Part shown: piece by piece, positions 20,630 to 33,400 of the stretch
Layout: each line of letters starts with the position of its first letter
How positions within the stretch are numbered: position 1 is the stretch's first letter
From: Ptychodera flava
Taxonomy: Eukaryota; Hemichordata; Enteropneusta; Ptychoderidae
Direction of reading: 5' to 3'
Length of the DNA stretch: 64,000 bases
Assembly (NCBI RefSeq): GCF_041260155.1
Contig: NC_091945.1
Span: 33,548,296-33,612,295, forward strand
Position numbers and translations under genes: made by a program
The notes under the pieces: generated by a model
What the model saw: the letters and a program-made list of their open reading frames with translations, nothing else
What the model was told of the DNA's origin: nothing
Database searches by the model: none

Positions 20630-23600
20630 ATGTCTGAAGTGTCTAGTGCAAGATGGCCTGTCATCGTTAATAGTTCACTCTACGACAGTGATATGGCAAG
20701 GCAGCTACAACGAGAACATAAAATTAGGTGTGAGTATACGAAAACAACATGAAAATCATTGTGCTATATTGTTCCATGATTGATAACATAAAGTGTATTA
20801 TTAAGTAAGGTTGTAAAAAAAGAGTCTTCTTTCCATTATAAATTGAAAAACAAGTTGTTTGTATTGTTGCAGAGAGTAAGTAACAATAAGGAAAAAATCA
20901 CAAAACAAATGAAATACTGTGTCTAGGATTTGTTCTTTCCAACCAATCTACAAAGTGTGACACAATTAATTGATTCGCACTATAGGGAGGTATCTGGTTT
21001 TATTCAAGGAATCAAAACGATCTCAATGTGAAGATAATGGCATATTTCAAGAGAGATGGTTTTGCATACAACCAGGGAGTGTGGTGCAACTAATAAGTAT
21101 TTATGTGAGATAAAGAATTTTACTTTTAAACTTTATGAGTGTAGTTTATCAGTTGAGATATCAACTATACTAATGTACATGTATTGTAACATTGGCAGAT
21201 AACATCACATGCTGAACAGCGCATTTACTAAATAGACAGCTTAAATATAATGTTGTTCATGATGAATATCACCACACTTATATCGTCATGTCCATGTGTT
21301 GGTTCTGTCAAATCTTCTGGTGTTGACCACCTTTTTCAACAAAGAAAGAGGAAAAATCTGGAGTGAAAAATTTGGTACTTCAACTTCTAGATGACTTAAT
21401 ATGCATGTAATAAGATGTAGTGATGGAAATACAACTCAAAAAGCTGAAAGGTGTTCTTAATTAAATCAGAGTGTCATACATATGTTATTATTTCAAACTG
21501 ACAAAAGTCATTCATGGGACATACTGGAAGCTTGTGGTGTAAAAGTTGATAATTTTGTCATCATATTTGTCTGTTGTCCTATGCTTTTATTTCCATGAGT
21601 GACCATTTGTTATTTTATTATGAAAATAATGTCACTGTAGACGGATAAAAATTAAATTGACCGTTCTGATTCTGATTTCAGAGTGCAAACTCTATGATGA
21701 AGTATTTTTGTCTTGCTGTTTTCCTCCAGATTCAGATAATACCATAAAGCATACATGCATCTTTCCACTGTCATCGATAGCATTCATTATTGTACCAGTA
21801 AATGAAGCTACAACTGTATGGCCTCTGAAATCTCCATGGAAGCTGGATCCAGCTCTCATTGAAAGGTACCTGTACTCCATGTCAATATTCTCCAGGAGTT
21901 TTTCTTGTTTCATAGTATGGCAAAGCTTGAGAATAGAGTGCACCTCCGGGACAGATATTCAGACTCTCAAACCTTTACAATATTCTTTTGGCCTACTGCT
22001 TGTGACAGCTCTTTTTCAAGCTCTTGGAGTAAATAAAATTTTCACTGGCTTAGTTTTGTGAAAATCAGAAATTTTATTTCTCCCATGGAGATGACATAGG
22101 TGAAATTTTAGTCAGTGTCATGCACATAGTTATTAGCTTAATGCCTCCACACATAGAAAACAATCTCGTACTGAAACCTTTTGTGAGATAGAGAATGTAC
22201 TTTTTTCCATTTAACAATTTGATATAAAAATAAAAAAAAACACATCATCCATTAGAAGTAATTATAACCATTGTTCCCTTCATAACCATCAAAACTGCAA
22301 ACTAGTTGATAAAAATACACAATAAACCTTGCTAAAAATAGTAGAATCGACACATTAATACAGGAAATTGCTTGTCTATTTAACATTTTAAATAATGGGT
22401 TTCTTGGATGATAAATGAAACTGAAGAGAGGAGAATCATATGTATGAAAGTTGGTGGTATGACTGAGACTCAAAGATCTTACAGTTTTGCACCGACAATA
22501 AGTTACAACAAGTTACATCTGTGAAACTTAGCGACTAGCGACTGTGTGATATTCATGGGGCGTACAATCATTTGATTCTGTAGAATTTTATAACTATGTG
22601 CTTTGTTTCTAATCATCAGCTTTGACTATTGTACATTTATATTTCAGAATTGAAAGATTTGTTAGTGTTCATTGCAATGGATATTTGATTGTTACTGCAA
22701 GTCTGTTTGGGCAGCATGAGATGACAGTTTTTTCTTCCTTACAAGATAGGTAAGAAACATGTAAGTGTTATACATAAAGGTGTACCTGTTCTGACTATGA
22801 GATAGTGACACCACTTCCACATTCAACAATCAATTTCAAATTTAGCATAAAAACCCTAAGGGATAGAATTGAAAGTCAAAGGATGACAAGTTATTCCTGA
22901 AGTTGGACACCAAACTTTCAAATCTGTCAGGACCAGTAAGAGATTTTACTACAAGTGTCCATCATTGAAAGCTTAACTCAGGATGGAAAAACTTAATTCC
23001 ACGTATTTCACATCAAATGGATTTCCAGTTTCCTTAAAAACTTTGGTTTGATGAGGGATTTACTCCCAAGCATTTTGACAAAGAATTTTGAAGTTTGAAT
23101 TCTTCCTGTGTATAGCTAAATTAAAATTCATCAGAAAGCACAGAATCCCAAGCAAACTGCAAGTTTTAACCAGGATAATAACTTGCTCTTCATTCAGAAA
23201 TCAACAAATGACACTACCTTGCTAGATATACCGGTAATATATACATGGACACTTTTCAAAATGATAAATGTTGTATTGATGACTGTGATGAATGACCATT
23301 GCAGGTAATGTTTCAAAGATTGTCAGTTTATTTTTATCCTGGTTTGTCCTTTGTGATATCTTTCTCACAGATTTCTAAAAACAAAGTTGAGGTTATTACC
23401 AGCACACAATGCGAGTGACTGTGTCCAGTGTATGCTGACTATTGCAAAGGTAAGGTGTGTGAATGTGTAACTGCTCAGTGAAGTTGTAAAAATCTCAGTA
23501 ATGATGGAATGTGGTAGACATTATCATTTTTTCTCTTGCTGATGATGTTTCTTTGTCTGTAGAGATTATCTGAAAGTGAGAACTAAAAATGTTTCTAAGT

Positions 23601-24579
23601 AGTCTAGTGGTGTGCATGTTGTGATCCACTGAGTAGTATGGGTGGGGATTCTGAAAACTTTGCTGGCCATTTACATATGGGAAAAACAGTAGTGTTGTGT
23701 ATAACACTGCATAATATCATGTGATTCAATAGGCTTTTTCTGCCTTTTTACTGTGCCACTGACAAGAAGCAGCATAAGGGCAGTGAAGTTAGATTTAAAC
23801 GGATTTAAAGTTCTTGCAATATGTCAGCAACTACTGTGGCAGTTTACAGCGCTTTGTTGACATAACACGAGTGATTCTGGAAGGGACATTGCAAAACAAT
23901 TAAATCAGGTGAAAGGCAAAATAGTGACAGATTTGGAGGTTTGAACCCCAAACTCCCATTCAATGAAATGGTATCATTTTCAGGAGAGTTGGCTTCATTG
24001 GAAAAGCTCCGTGATCTTTAAACAATAACTTTCAAAATTTTCAAGAGAGATGGGTTTAGACACTTTTGATGAATTGAGTTCTTGTTTACATTGAACTTTA
24101 CTGTCTCAACATAGTGAGTGTTTTTCATGGTGAAAATATAAATTACACAATTTGCCTGATGAGATCCACTAAGTTGCACACTATGTGCCACTTCTAATCT
24201 GATTAAAATCTGATATAGAAACTCAGGTCCGCCTTTCACACTATGCATATTAGGGTCTTTAGTTTTCTGTGGTCCTCCCAAAAGACTGTTATACAATAGC
24301 TTAAAGGATCCAACCATCTCTACTGTGGATTTTGATTAGATTGGTAGCACTTCATGGCTGTCCTCAGTAGTTTTATTTGTGTGCTCTTTTATTTTTTGCT
24401 TTCAGGCAACTTGCAAACCTGCCTCAGCTATCATAAAGGAACGAATGAATGTAGCACTTGCCAATCAGCTTTCAGAAGTTGCAGTCATTCACATCTTGAG
24501 TATGCTTGGATTGAATCAACATGATATCCTTTTCCAATCAAGTCAAAAACTCAGTCTGCACCAAGTTCCTAGTTTGTAA
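20630..24579 (+). CDS. SPO16: SPO16 (C1orf146)-like meiotic crossover protein, 5 exons
   Basis: Exons 20630-20729, 21730-21865, 22648-22749, 23371-23449 and 24406-24579 join in frame (591 bp, 196 residues). An in-frame TAA at 20624 precedes GTG and the ATG, fixing the start. The first donor is GTGAGT. Exon 2 starts after a long pyrimidine tract (CTTGCTGTTTTCCTCCAG). The pattern EHKIRYSD, FPLSSIAFIIV, RIERFVSVH, GYLIVTASLFG, RFLKTKLRLLPAHN, MLTIAKATCKP follows human C1orf146/SPO16 as I remember it, in order, spacing and length (human about 180 residues). In mammals SPO16 pairs with SHOC1 as an XPF-ERCC1-like, catalytically inactive complex that binds recombination intermediates and supports crossovers in meiosis. 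The TAA stop overlaps TTT|GTAAGT, a strong donor, so the last exon might instead splice onward. No AATAAA lies close downstream. Confidence 0.8.
21934..22115 (-). mobile_element. MITE family A, truncated minus-orientation copy
   Basis: GTGCACCTCCGGGACAGATA, TCAGACTCTCAAA, AGCTCTTGGAGTAAATAAAA and GGCTTAG reproduce, in reverse complement, the right half of the 20,157 element. It begins 69 bp after exon 2 of the SPO16-like gene, within its intron 2. Confidence 0.7.
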
Positions 24580-25802
24580 GTTGATTGATTTGTAACAGTA
24601 CATGAATTTGCATTTTAGAGGTAATCTTTAAGATTTATCAAAGAGATCACTGAATGGTGGAAAGTATGAAATACAATAAGATATCTACTGTCCTATATGT
24701 TCTACAAAAATTACTTTCACATAAGAGGTTCTTTCCGTAGAGAGAATTTTTTGGAGATTTTTTTCACGGTGTTTTCAAACATAGTTGTACACTTAGAGAC
24801 AGAACAGTGAACTATGGAAGGATGTCATGAAATAGAATACACCGGGAAAATTTGCTTTCCAAGTAAATAAGAATGCATGTATTCTACTTGAACACCAGAA
24901 TGTTCTCATACTCAACTACTCTACTGTACTGATGCACAGTAGTAAAAACATGTCCATAAATTATCAACAATAGTCCCCCAGGTGGCAACCATGGAAGTGA
25001 TACACATATGCAGTGTCTCACGTTGCACAGTATCTTATTGGTTGGCTGAGTAGCATCCACGTAAATTTCTAATTTTGAAACAGCCAGTCAGGTACAACCT
25101 TCTAAGCCACTGCTCATTGACCACACACTATGATTAAGCAACCTCTACAGTGCAGTGAGCAGGGAAGGAAACCTACAAGATATTATCTGTCAGTCCCCTT
25201 GTTATCCTCAAGAATGAAAAGTTCACAATGTGATTTGGGACGGGGGGGTGTGTAGGCTTTGAGGCTGGACTCATCTGATTGAACTTTTATGAACAAAATG
25301 ATACAGAATGTTCTTTAACAGTGTGCACAGTGTCTTGTCTTACAACAAGGTTGTGGCACTCTGAGCAAGATAGCCACTGCATCAAGGCAAGAGTTACTGG
25401 AATGCAGTCTGGACTCAACAACAGTAGACAATATTCTTAAGTTCTTTGAAAAGGATTGTATACTTCTGTGAATTTTCTTACAAAATCATTGTTAAAGGAC
25501 AGTGGCTGTGATGTTTACAAGCTCTAACAAACTGACAGTCAGTTGAAACGTTAATATATTTGTTATGCTATGTTTTGCCAGTCTGACTGTCATGGCCTGC
25601 TTTCAAACTTTTCCGTCAACAACAAAAGTTCAAACACAACTCTATTTTGTGTATAACACTGCACTATCACATACCTCAGAATGAAAGAAACTTAACTTAC
25701 AAAGTTATAGTCAGAAAATCTCAGCCACTAGCATGTGCTTTACATTCAAAATTTATATCTCAATAACATATTTAGAGGCATATTTTGTAAATGTAGTTGC
25801 AT
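24580..25802. other. AT-rich downstream flank of the SPO16-like gene
   Basis: No exon was recognised. The stretch would hold the 3' UTR if the TAA at 24,577-24,579 is used. No canonical poly(A) signal was seen in it. Confidence 0.35.
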
Positions 25803-26167
25803 GTAGAACGCGCCTCAGGGACAGATAATCAGACTCTCAAATTTCTAGTTCTTTTCTGATCTACCACATCTGGGGGCTCATTTTAAAGCTCTTGGAGAAA
25901 GAAAAACTTTCACCCTGTTAGTTTGTCGAAAATCCTAAATTTAATTTTCCTCCCACAGAGTTAACACAGGAATAGCAGCCATTTTGAGAAATAATTGTCT
26001 GTGTTCAAATACCACGGAATGTTGGGTAATTTGTTTCACTACTTCCAAACTTTGCACAGTGACCCCCAATTTTTATTGTTCATTGGGTAAGAGAATGGTT
26101 AAAAGTTTTATTCAGGAAAGTTTGAGGAAAAGTTTAAGTCTTTCACTTTCAAGGTACATACAACCTT
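25803..26167 (-). mobile_element. MITE family A, full-length minus-orientation copy
   Basis: It starts GTAGAACGCGCCTCAGGGAC and ends AAGGTACATACAACCTT. The body has TCAGACTCTCAAATTTCTAG, GCTCATTTTAAAGCTCTTGG and GAAAAGTTTAAGTCTTTCAC. It is a diverged, complete-length copy of the 20,157 element in the opposite orientation. Confidence 0.7.
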
Positions 26168-27286
26168 GAAGTAGAAGTACAAGGTGTCAGCTGATGACAT
26201 TCTAAATTTTAAGTTATTATCATATCAATAGAAATAGAATACTCAAAGCAGGTGTGTATCAACTAACATTGATCAAAATTCTTAAGCATATGAACAGAAG
26301 TAGGTAATTTACTAAGTACACTTTCATGTACACAGCATATCTGGAAAGAAAGGTTTTTGCATACACAAAGGACAGCGCATATGGATTGCAGAAAATAAAA
26401 GACCATAATTTGTGGCAACATATGTACACATATTGCCCAATTTTCTGAATAAATTTGTTTTCCTTGAATGTACAATTGTTTTTACATTTTAAGTTTATCA
26501 TGTTTTGCTGGTATTTTATCAATTTTAAATGTGTAAAGCGCACTGAGACGTATGTGTAGTGCGCTTTAAAGAAGTAAATATTATTATTATTATTAAATAT
26601 TATTGTATGCAATGTGTATTCATGAGCATTGTCTGCATGTGCAATCAACATTGTAATTTTTGATTGAAATATTCCTTGTCTTGAACTTGTGCACAAATAT
26701 AGATGTACCATAAACAATATGATGACACAAGAGAGGTTGTCAGTATATATTGTCTATAAATTGAATTTTTATTCAGTGTTTCCATCCTGCATACAATAAG
26801 ATACATTGTTCTTCCCCCACATACTAAAAGATTGAATGTCTGTTCACCGATACTGAAAATGACTGTGTGAGCTAGAAATTCGAAAATCCATTTACAAATA
26901 TACAAAATTAATTCACCACTGCCACATTGTCCCTTTGTTGGCCCTAGAATCCATACTGATCAATGTAATTTTCTACATTAAGACATTTCAAAGACACATG
27001 AAAGCAGAAAATAAACTCGTAGATATCCAAATTTCTCCTAAATTGTTGGTTTGAGTTGCATAGTACAGATGTGTGTATTAAATATACTCTTTGTACTGTA
27101 GTACATTGTTGAAATGATACCTCCTTATCAAGATGACATGATCAGATAAAAATTTACAATTGAATGAGTAAATATCTTTGAAGAAAATTGATTGTAAAAA
27201 TCTATAACACAGGAAATTTTGTAGATTGTTGTGGACTACAATAATTGATGGCCTTGTGCAAGAGGGACCTATATCCTGTGTTAACC
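26168..27286. other. AT-rich spacer with a small foldback repeat at 26,523-26,598
   Basis: GTAAAGCGCACTGAGAC and GTAGTGCGCTTTA face each other and are followed by (ATT)n. This is the common 'AAAGCGC...GCGCTTT' foldback of invertebrate genomes. Open frames here are AT-driven and cross this repeat. No gene was seen. Confidence 0.5.
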
Positions 27287-27375
27287 TACTCACCCCCAAT
27301 TCCCTGTAAACAGGTCCACAATCACCATAAATAACAATGGGTTTGGGTTAAACCATGGTGGTGAAAGGATTAAAG
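27287..27375 (-). mobile_element. ~94 bp MITE, family B
   Basis: The sequence runs from CACCCCCAATTCCCTG through TAAACAGGTCCACAATCACC and AACAATGGGTTTGGGTTAA to GGTGGTGAAAGGATTAA. It is the reverse complement of the copy at 38,822-38,918. Confidence 0.65.
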
Positions 27376-29091
27376 CATAGGAGATACATCCCTCTTGCAC
27401 TGGGACATCAAATAACACTGTCTTGATTAATTGAATTTCTATATATCACAACTTTTCCTTAAAGTTTATTAGAGTGATTGATGTCTTAACGGAAATCAAA
27501 CTACGAGGTAACACTAGCATACCACATCATAATGCAGATAATTGATGGGTTGGTATCAGGCTATATTGTAAAGGAGTACCTATGAGGAGGGGGACTGGAA
27601 TGGCTGCTGAAAAGTGCACACAAGGCACATTTGGTAAATCGCACGTGGAAAAAGCTGTCAACCATCAGAGTCATGCTGCCACTTCAAAGAAGTGGCCATA
27701 ATAAACAACAGGTTGTACAAAATAATACAACTCAAACAGCAATAGGATACCACTGATTTGATTTTACATGCAAATGATGCCATCTCGTCATCACAGTGCG
27801 ACCAGTGTCATCTCTACATCTGATCCCCTAAAATGGCAATAAAAGTTGTCACTGGCATGCAAATACATGTAATACTAGTACTACTCAATCAGCAAAATGT
27901 GTATTCTCTAATAAGAAGCCATATAATTTGATAAGAGTTACGAAATGAAACCTTTTGTCCTTGTGCATTAATAGCACCATGCTTACATTGGGAAAGATTT
28001 GGGTAGGTGGCATGTTGACAGCCTAAATCAAGAATTACTGCCAGTACAGAAAAGGACAATGAGATATGATCTAAAGGTGGGGAAAAAATAAGTACTTGAA
28101 ATTCAATCTTGATGGAAGAGAAGCAAAAGACAGGGGTCATAATGTGGATAAATAATGGATCCCAGAGCACTTGTATACATTGTACTTTAAACACTGAAAT
28201 CATCATTGAATGAAAAATATCAATGAAAAGATACATATAAAATCTTAATTTACGGATACACACATCTTGAAAACCTATGGAAAAGCAAAAGGAGGTTCCA
28301 AGAAATTAGGATCACTATATCATATTCAGAAAGAATGCAGAGCCCGCCAAGGATATCAAAGTTCTTTAGGAATTGGAGGTGGTAATCAAACAATAAAAAC
28401 ATTAAGAAAAGTTATCATCTAGGAAAGCTGGAATGTTTTTCCTTGATATGAACGCATCAATCATAGGACTATTACATTTTAATTTGGCACTTTAGTACAG
28501 GCAGTTACTTTTGACATTCAACATTCCACAGGAAAAAAAAATAAGTAACAGAAATACTCCTCATTTTATATCCTTTTAATATTCACAAAATCTCAGCATA
28601 ATGACAATAACAATACACTAAGTTATTTATTCATGATTGTGATAAATTTGGCATGCCCAGAATTTGCATTTGCTCATAGCATTGTAATCAGATAAACTTT
28701 TTCACAAAGTTCAATTTAATTATGAAAACAATTTTTCACACAGTAAATAGTAACTTCATAGACTAGTACAGTTTTGTTTTGTCTTTCAAAGAAAAAAGCT
28801 TGAGTTGTATTTTCAGCGCTCATAATGTTCTGCATTTGGAAATACCGGATTGTTGTTTTTACAGGTTAAAAATACCTTGTATCAAAATCAATGACTTGTG
28901 TATATATATTACTGAAGTAAAGCAGTCACTTTTAAGGAAGAATTTACACGCAATGAAGCTGATTGTAAAGGCAATTGGTTAATGGCAATGAATGAAATGC
29001 TCTACCGACCACACAGGTGAAATCTTGTAAATTAAACTTGCTTCTTTTCCTTGAAAGCTGACATTATGGGACAGAAATGGGACCTCTGACT
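27376..29091. other. spacer between the converging SPO16-like and cubilin-like genes
   Basis: No exon or known repeat was recognised. Part of it is expected to be 3' UTR of the minus-strand cubilin-like gene. Confidence 0.35.
28626..28631 (-). terminator. candidate polyadenylation signal AATAAA, cubilin-like gene
   Basis: This is the first canonical AATAAA on the minus strand after the stop at 29,635, about 1.0 kb downstream. A variant ATTAAA lies slightly nearer (28,704-28,709). If used, the 3' UTR would carry the family B element at 29,092-29,190. Confidence 0.3.
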
Positions 29092-29190
29092 TAACCCTTT
29101 CATCACCACATGGTTTGGTCCAAACCCATTGTTATAAATGGTGCACGTGGACCTGTTCACAGGAAATTGGGGGTGAACAGGTTCATACAT
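29092..29190 (+). mobile_element. ~94 bp MITE, family B
   Basis: Starts TTAACCCTTTCATCACCA, continues TGGTTTGGTCCAAACCCATT and GTGGACCTGTTCACAGG, and ends AATTGGGGGTGAACAGGTT. It lies in the presumed 3' UTR of the cubilin-like gene. Confidence 0.65.
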
Positions 29191-29634
29191 TTCATCCATT
29201 TCACTCAAAGGTTGCCTAAACCAAAGTAGCACTTTTGGGTAGCACCAAAGCTGTGATCAGAGGGTTAAACTCAGATTGTACCAACAGAAATGGGAAGTGA
29301 ACATTAACCAGCTGTTCTGCTAAGACAACTTTTACAAGTTACAATCAGGAAACTATTTTGAATTCTCATAAAAACTGACGGTCATTTAGCAGTCTACCTG
29401 AAAAAATCAGTGCATACTAGCAGCATATTTTTCTAATGATATAAAGAAAACTTCTTTGGTATTGAGTTCTCCGTCAAAAGTACACCTTTGTGGTCTTAAC
29501 AAAGCAGCTGGTTGTTTTCATGATCAGCTCTCATTGGTTACATGAGTAATATCTTAGGTATTCCTCTCCTGAAATACCTAAAATATTTCTGGCGATTTCT
29601 TTTCCCAAGCAGTTTAAGTACTTATTGGTGTCTC

Positions 29635-30466
29635 TCAGCAGAACTCATAGCTGTTGTACTGAATTCTGAAACCTTTGAAGACTTGGCTAGTGGTGCTTGT
29701 TGAATCTGTTGTTAATCGAAGGAACAAGCTGCGTCCACTTGCTTGGACATCGGCAGGAGTTGACTGAAAGAGAAGGGAAACACGACTATTGAAGCATCGC
29801 CATAGTTTGGATCAAGCAACAGCCAGACATATTGGAATAACTATGTAAGTGCACAGAGGTTCAATGTTAATCAGTGGACATGTGCAAATGTTATTAAATT
29901 CGGTGACATCAAGAAGTAGCTTGCCTGTGAGTTTTCTGTAGTAGACACTGATAACCACTGTTGTGATAAACAACCACCTAACATACAGGCGTGGTGATAT
30001 TATAACATCAAGTCCATGTGAATTTCACAACAGCTTCGATCAATTCAATACCTTCAAATTCACTATTTTTCCCTCATATGCTCCAATATAATTCCTTTTC
30101 TGTTAATGGAAGATGGATAAATATTCACAGGTGCATAGACTTTGAAGGTAGTATGCTGTTTGAATTTTGCATTTGATTTGAAGTGAGAGAAATAAAATAG
30201 TAAACTTTTCCCAAAGATACTCACCATTCCACAGAATTTTCCAAATGACTGGGCACTATCAGAAGTACCATCAAAGATTTCCAGCTTGTCTGCGCTACAA
30301 ATACCAGCAGTCCCATCGATAGACAAATCAGTGAACTGTAGTCTCACTGGCTGTCTGCCCGCTGGTACCGTGATTATCCATTCACAGTATAAGTTGACGT
30401 CATAAACATTGGGCCAACCTGGGCTGGTGAAGCTCCCCATATGTGTGTAGAATGAACCACCACAGC
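29635..30466 (-). CDS. CUB module 17, C-terminal (presumed CUB27), ends in cysteine
   Basis: Exons 30225-30466 and 29635-29763; the inner intron is phase 0 and placed late, right after KFCGM, so exon 1 holds most of the domain. Four standard cysteines (CGG, YCEW, ICSADK, FCGM). The final exon encodes [10 protein letters not shown], then LFLRLTTD, then [12 protein letters not shown] and TGA. The aromatic of CxxDY is lost (SADK) and the calcium Glu is Asp (SID). A fifth cysteine is the last residue of the protein. No hydrophobic tail follows. Confidence 0.85.
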
Positions 30467-33400
30467 CTGATGAAAAGATGGAGTGAATGAAACGTAAAAT
30501 ATTAAAACAGATGCATGCTGTTGTAATTTCAAGGTTTTTGGTCAAGTTTGCATTTCAGAAACCTTGTTATTAGAAACTCACTAATATGAAAAAATGTTTG
30601 ACAAATAATAACCAAGAGTGCATTTAACCCTTTTGAGTGCCAAAGTCAATTTTTGGCACCTTTACAAAATTTTTTTTCAGATTTTTGCCAAAATTTAGTC
30701 AAAAAGCTGTAGCCAATGAAATGTGATGTCCATTTGGTTCAAAATTATCAAGCAAATTCATAAAAATTCATAAAAATGTTGCAGTAAAATTTTGGTGGGA
30801 AAAATTACAGCACTCGAAGGGAACTGACAGTCGATACACCAGTCAATCCAATCCTAGGAGAGCTACCTAGGCATGATACATGTATCTGTTGCCATTTACT
30901 GTAAGTTTATCTTTATCACATATATATGCTGGTTTTTACAGTAAAATAATCATTTTTGCAATGTCTTTCACCCTGTTCACCCCAATTCCCAGTAAACAGG
31001 TCCACAATCACTATTGATGACAATGGGATTGGGCCAAACAATGTCTGTGAAAGGGTTACACTTTTTCAATGATCAAAATTTGACCTTGCAGTGATACATG
31101 GATCACAAAAAATCAATACAAAATGACTTTGACATTTTGTAGGCTTGATGAATTTTGGTTCCAAAGAGTTTTACCTTAACTTCAGAGAATTCATCGATAA
31201 TTTTGGTAACATACTGACTGTTACATTAAAATATTTAATTTTTTACAAAGGATGGTGCCACTTAAACACTTTCCATAAATGTAGTTGCTTCAGTAATTAC
31301 TTTGTAATGCAGTTACACTGATTTTTCTGTATTTGCAACTTACATATACTACAATAGATTCCATGATCTTTGTAGAATGATATAAAAATGGCCTTCACAT
31401 TTTTATGTCCACTTACCAGCTATTGAAGATGAAGCTGATGAGAATGTAATGTCATAGCCATTGTGTGTTATTGATCTGTCTGTCTTGAACTGCATGAATA
31501 TATTATTGCCGGAGGCAAACACTGGATTAGGCAAAGATGCTGAATTGCAGAGTTTGGCAAGTTGGGTGCTGCTTGAATCCTCACCATCGTAAATCTGCAG
31601 ACAAGAAGATAAAGAAAGTGATTGAAGAATGTTTCTCTTGCATCTATCCAAAGGTACATACATACTCATGCTGGTCTTTGCTACATGTATCCATAGCATG
31701 GTGAGTTTGAGACCTGCCTATGGTGTTATGCCCTTGAGCATGGCACTTTACTTATCATTGCTCAGTTGAGTAGTTAGTGATGGGTACCTCTTCCTGTAAG
31801 TGGACTTCTTGCCGGTTGGTTGATGGAGTAAATAAGAATATTCGTCTGCACTGATAAGATTTTAGACAAAAATTTTTCAAAATGACTGACTTCATTCAAA
31901 GTTTCTATTTAGAAAGTGAAAGTCAACATATGAAAAAAAAATATCAGTGATGCATTGAAATTTGAGTGCAAGATATTAGCAGTATCTTCTCCTGAAATTT
32001 TGTCTTCATATTTCATGATTTTCTGGCTACTGAATTCAACAGACAAGAAGCTAATAATTCTGGCCCATAAAAACTGTGACAAAAGCAAAATTAACATGTA
32101 CCGGTATAACACACATTTAACACAAACTTCACAACATGTGGTGTGCTGTTCACTCTCCTCTCTGTTTGTGCTTATGTCACGGGGCAACGGTCAGTGTTTG
32201 AAACTCATGCAAAATCGCTACTGGCCAAGCGGGCCAGTAACTTATAAAATTCACTGGCCCGAAAGGAAATCAACTGGTCCTGGGATAATACGGAATTTTT
32301 ACTTGAAGGGAAATACAGGGGCCCTGCTGTAGGTGGCTCAATATTCAAATACCTGTACATCTTTCTCGCTACTGATATTCACCCGCGAGGCGAGGTTCAT
32401 CAAAACATGGATGCTATTTTTTACATCCATGATCAAAACAATGCTGCCATTTTGACTAAACGAATCTCGAACCTACCCAACGTGACCCCAACGCGTAACA
32501 AATGGAAGATGTTGAGTAGCGCCATCAATCTCGCAAGTCGCGAGAAATGCGTAGCTGTAAAGGCTTTCGCTAAGTAATTTCACCGTTCGATCTTTTGAGA
32601 TTTTACCTGCCATTTTTTCCTAAATTTTGCGGTTTGATTACTTGAGAATTTAACAGAATAGGGTAAGAGTATTAAAAATTGCTACCCCTTCTTTATTTAG
32701 AGCAGGACACTCGGGTCTGCTTCTTTCACAACTTACTGGCCCGGCATGAAAACAGCTGGTCTGGGGCTAGCGGGTTAGCGTGAATTTCGAACGCTGGCAC
32801 TGGTGATACATGATTTGGAACAACAACTTATAGAATTGAATGTAAGGAGGCATTGTCTTTTTGTAACTCTTTTGAATAATTAAATTTCATTTTGATGGTA
32901 AGTATTTGACCTTGCAATTACACCAAGAAGCAGCAAATAATGGTAGAGATGGTTCTATGGATGCAATCCTTGGACTAGGATATTTCATAATGGTTTTGAA
33001 TTTTGAGCAAACGAGGTCCAAAGGTTGATTGTCGTTCTGATTGACAATTTCATTTTGCAAGTCTATAAGAAGTGACACACACTAAACTGCAATGCACCAT
33101 GCTGTACACTTAACTAATCTTTGAAAGTACCTGAACTTAAGAACTGAAAATTCACAAGGCAATCAACTTTAAGACTTCTTTGAAACACTTTAAACTTTCT
33201 ATCAACTTGCATCATAAACACATAATTGCAAAGTCAAACTGTGACTGTTTGTGTAAAAACAGATGTTTAAATGACAAACAATGTTGCTTTAATTGATATG
33301 ACAAGGGGAATCTACATGAAAGGACTAATGAAACCAAGAGTGCATGCTATCACTTAACTGACATTCACAAAAACTCTCACAAACTTATATCAGAGAAATA

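Noticed and set aside
21657..21729. Upstream extension of SPO16 exon 2 (frame open from 21,657)
   Set aside because: Splicing at the AG before 21,682 creates an in-frame stop with exon 1. The acceptor at 21,729 has the better pyrimidine tract and restores the family pattern KIRYSD.
26259..26717. 152-codon minus-strand open frame
   Set aside because: AT-rich composition, crosses the GCGCTTT foldback and (ATT)n, no domain and no splice context.
27889..28263. 124-codon minus-strand frame
   Set aside because: Low-complexity hydrophobic text without domain. It lies in the presumed downstream region of the cubilin-like gene, past the likely poly(A) site.
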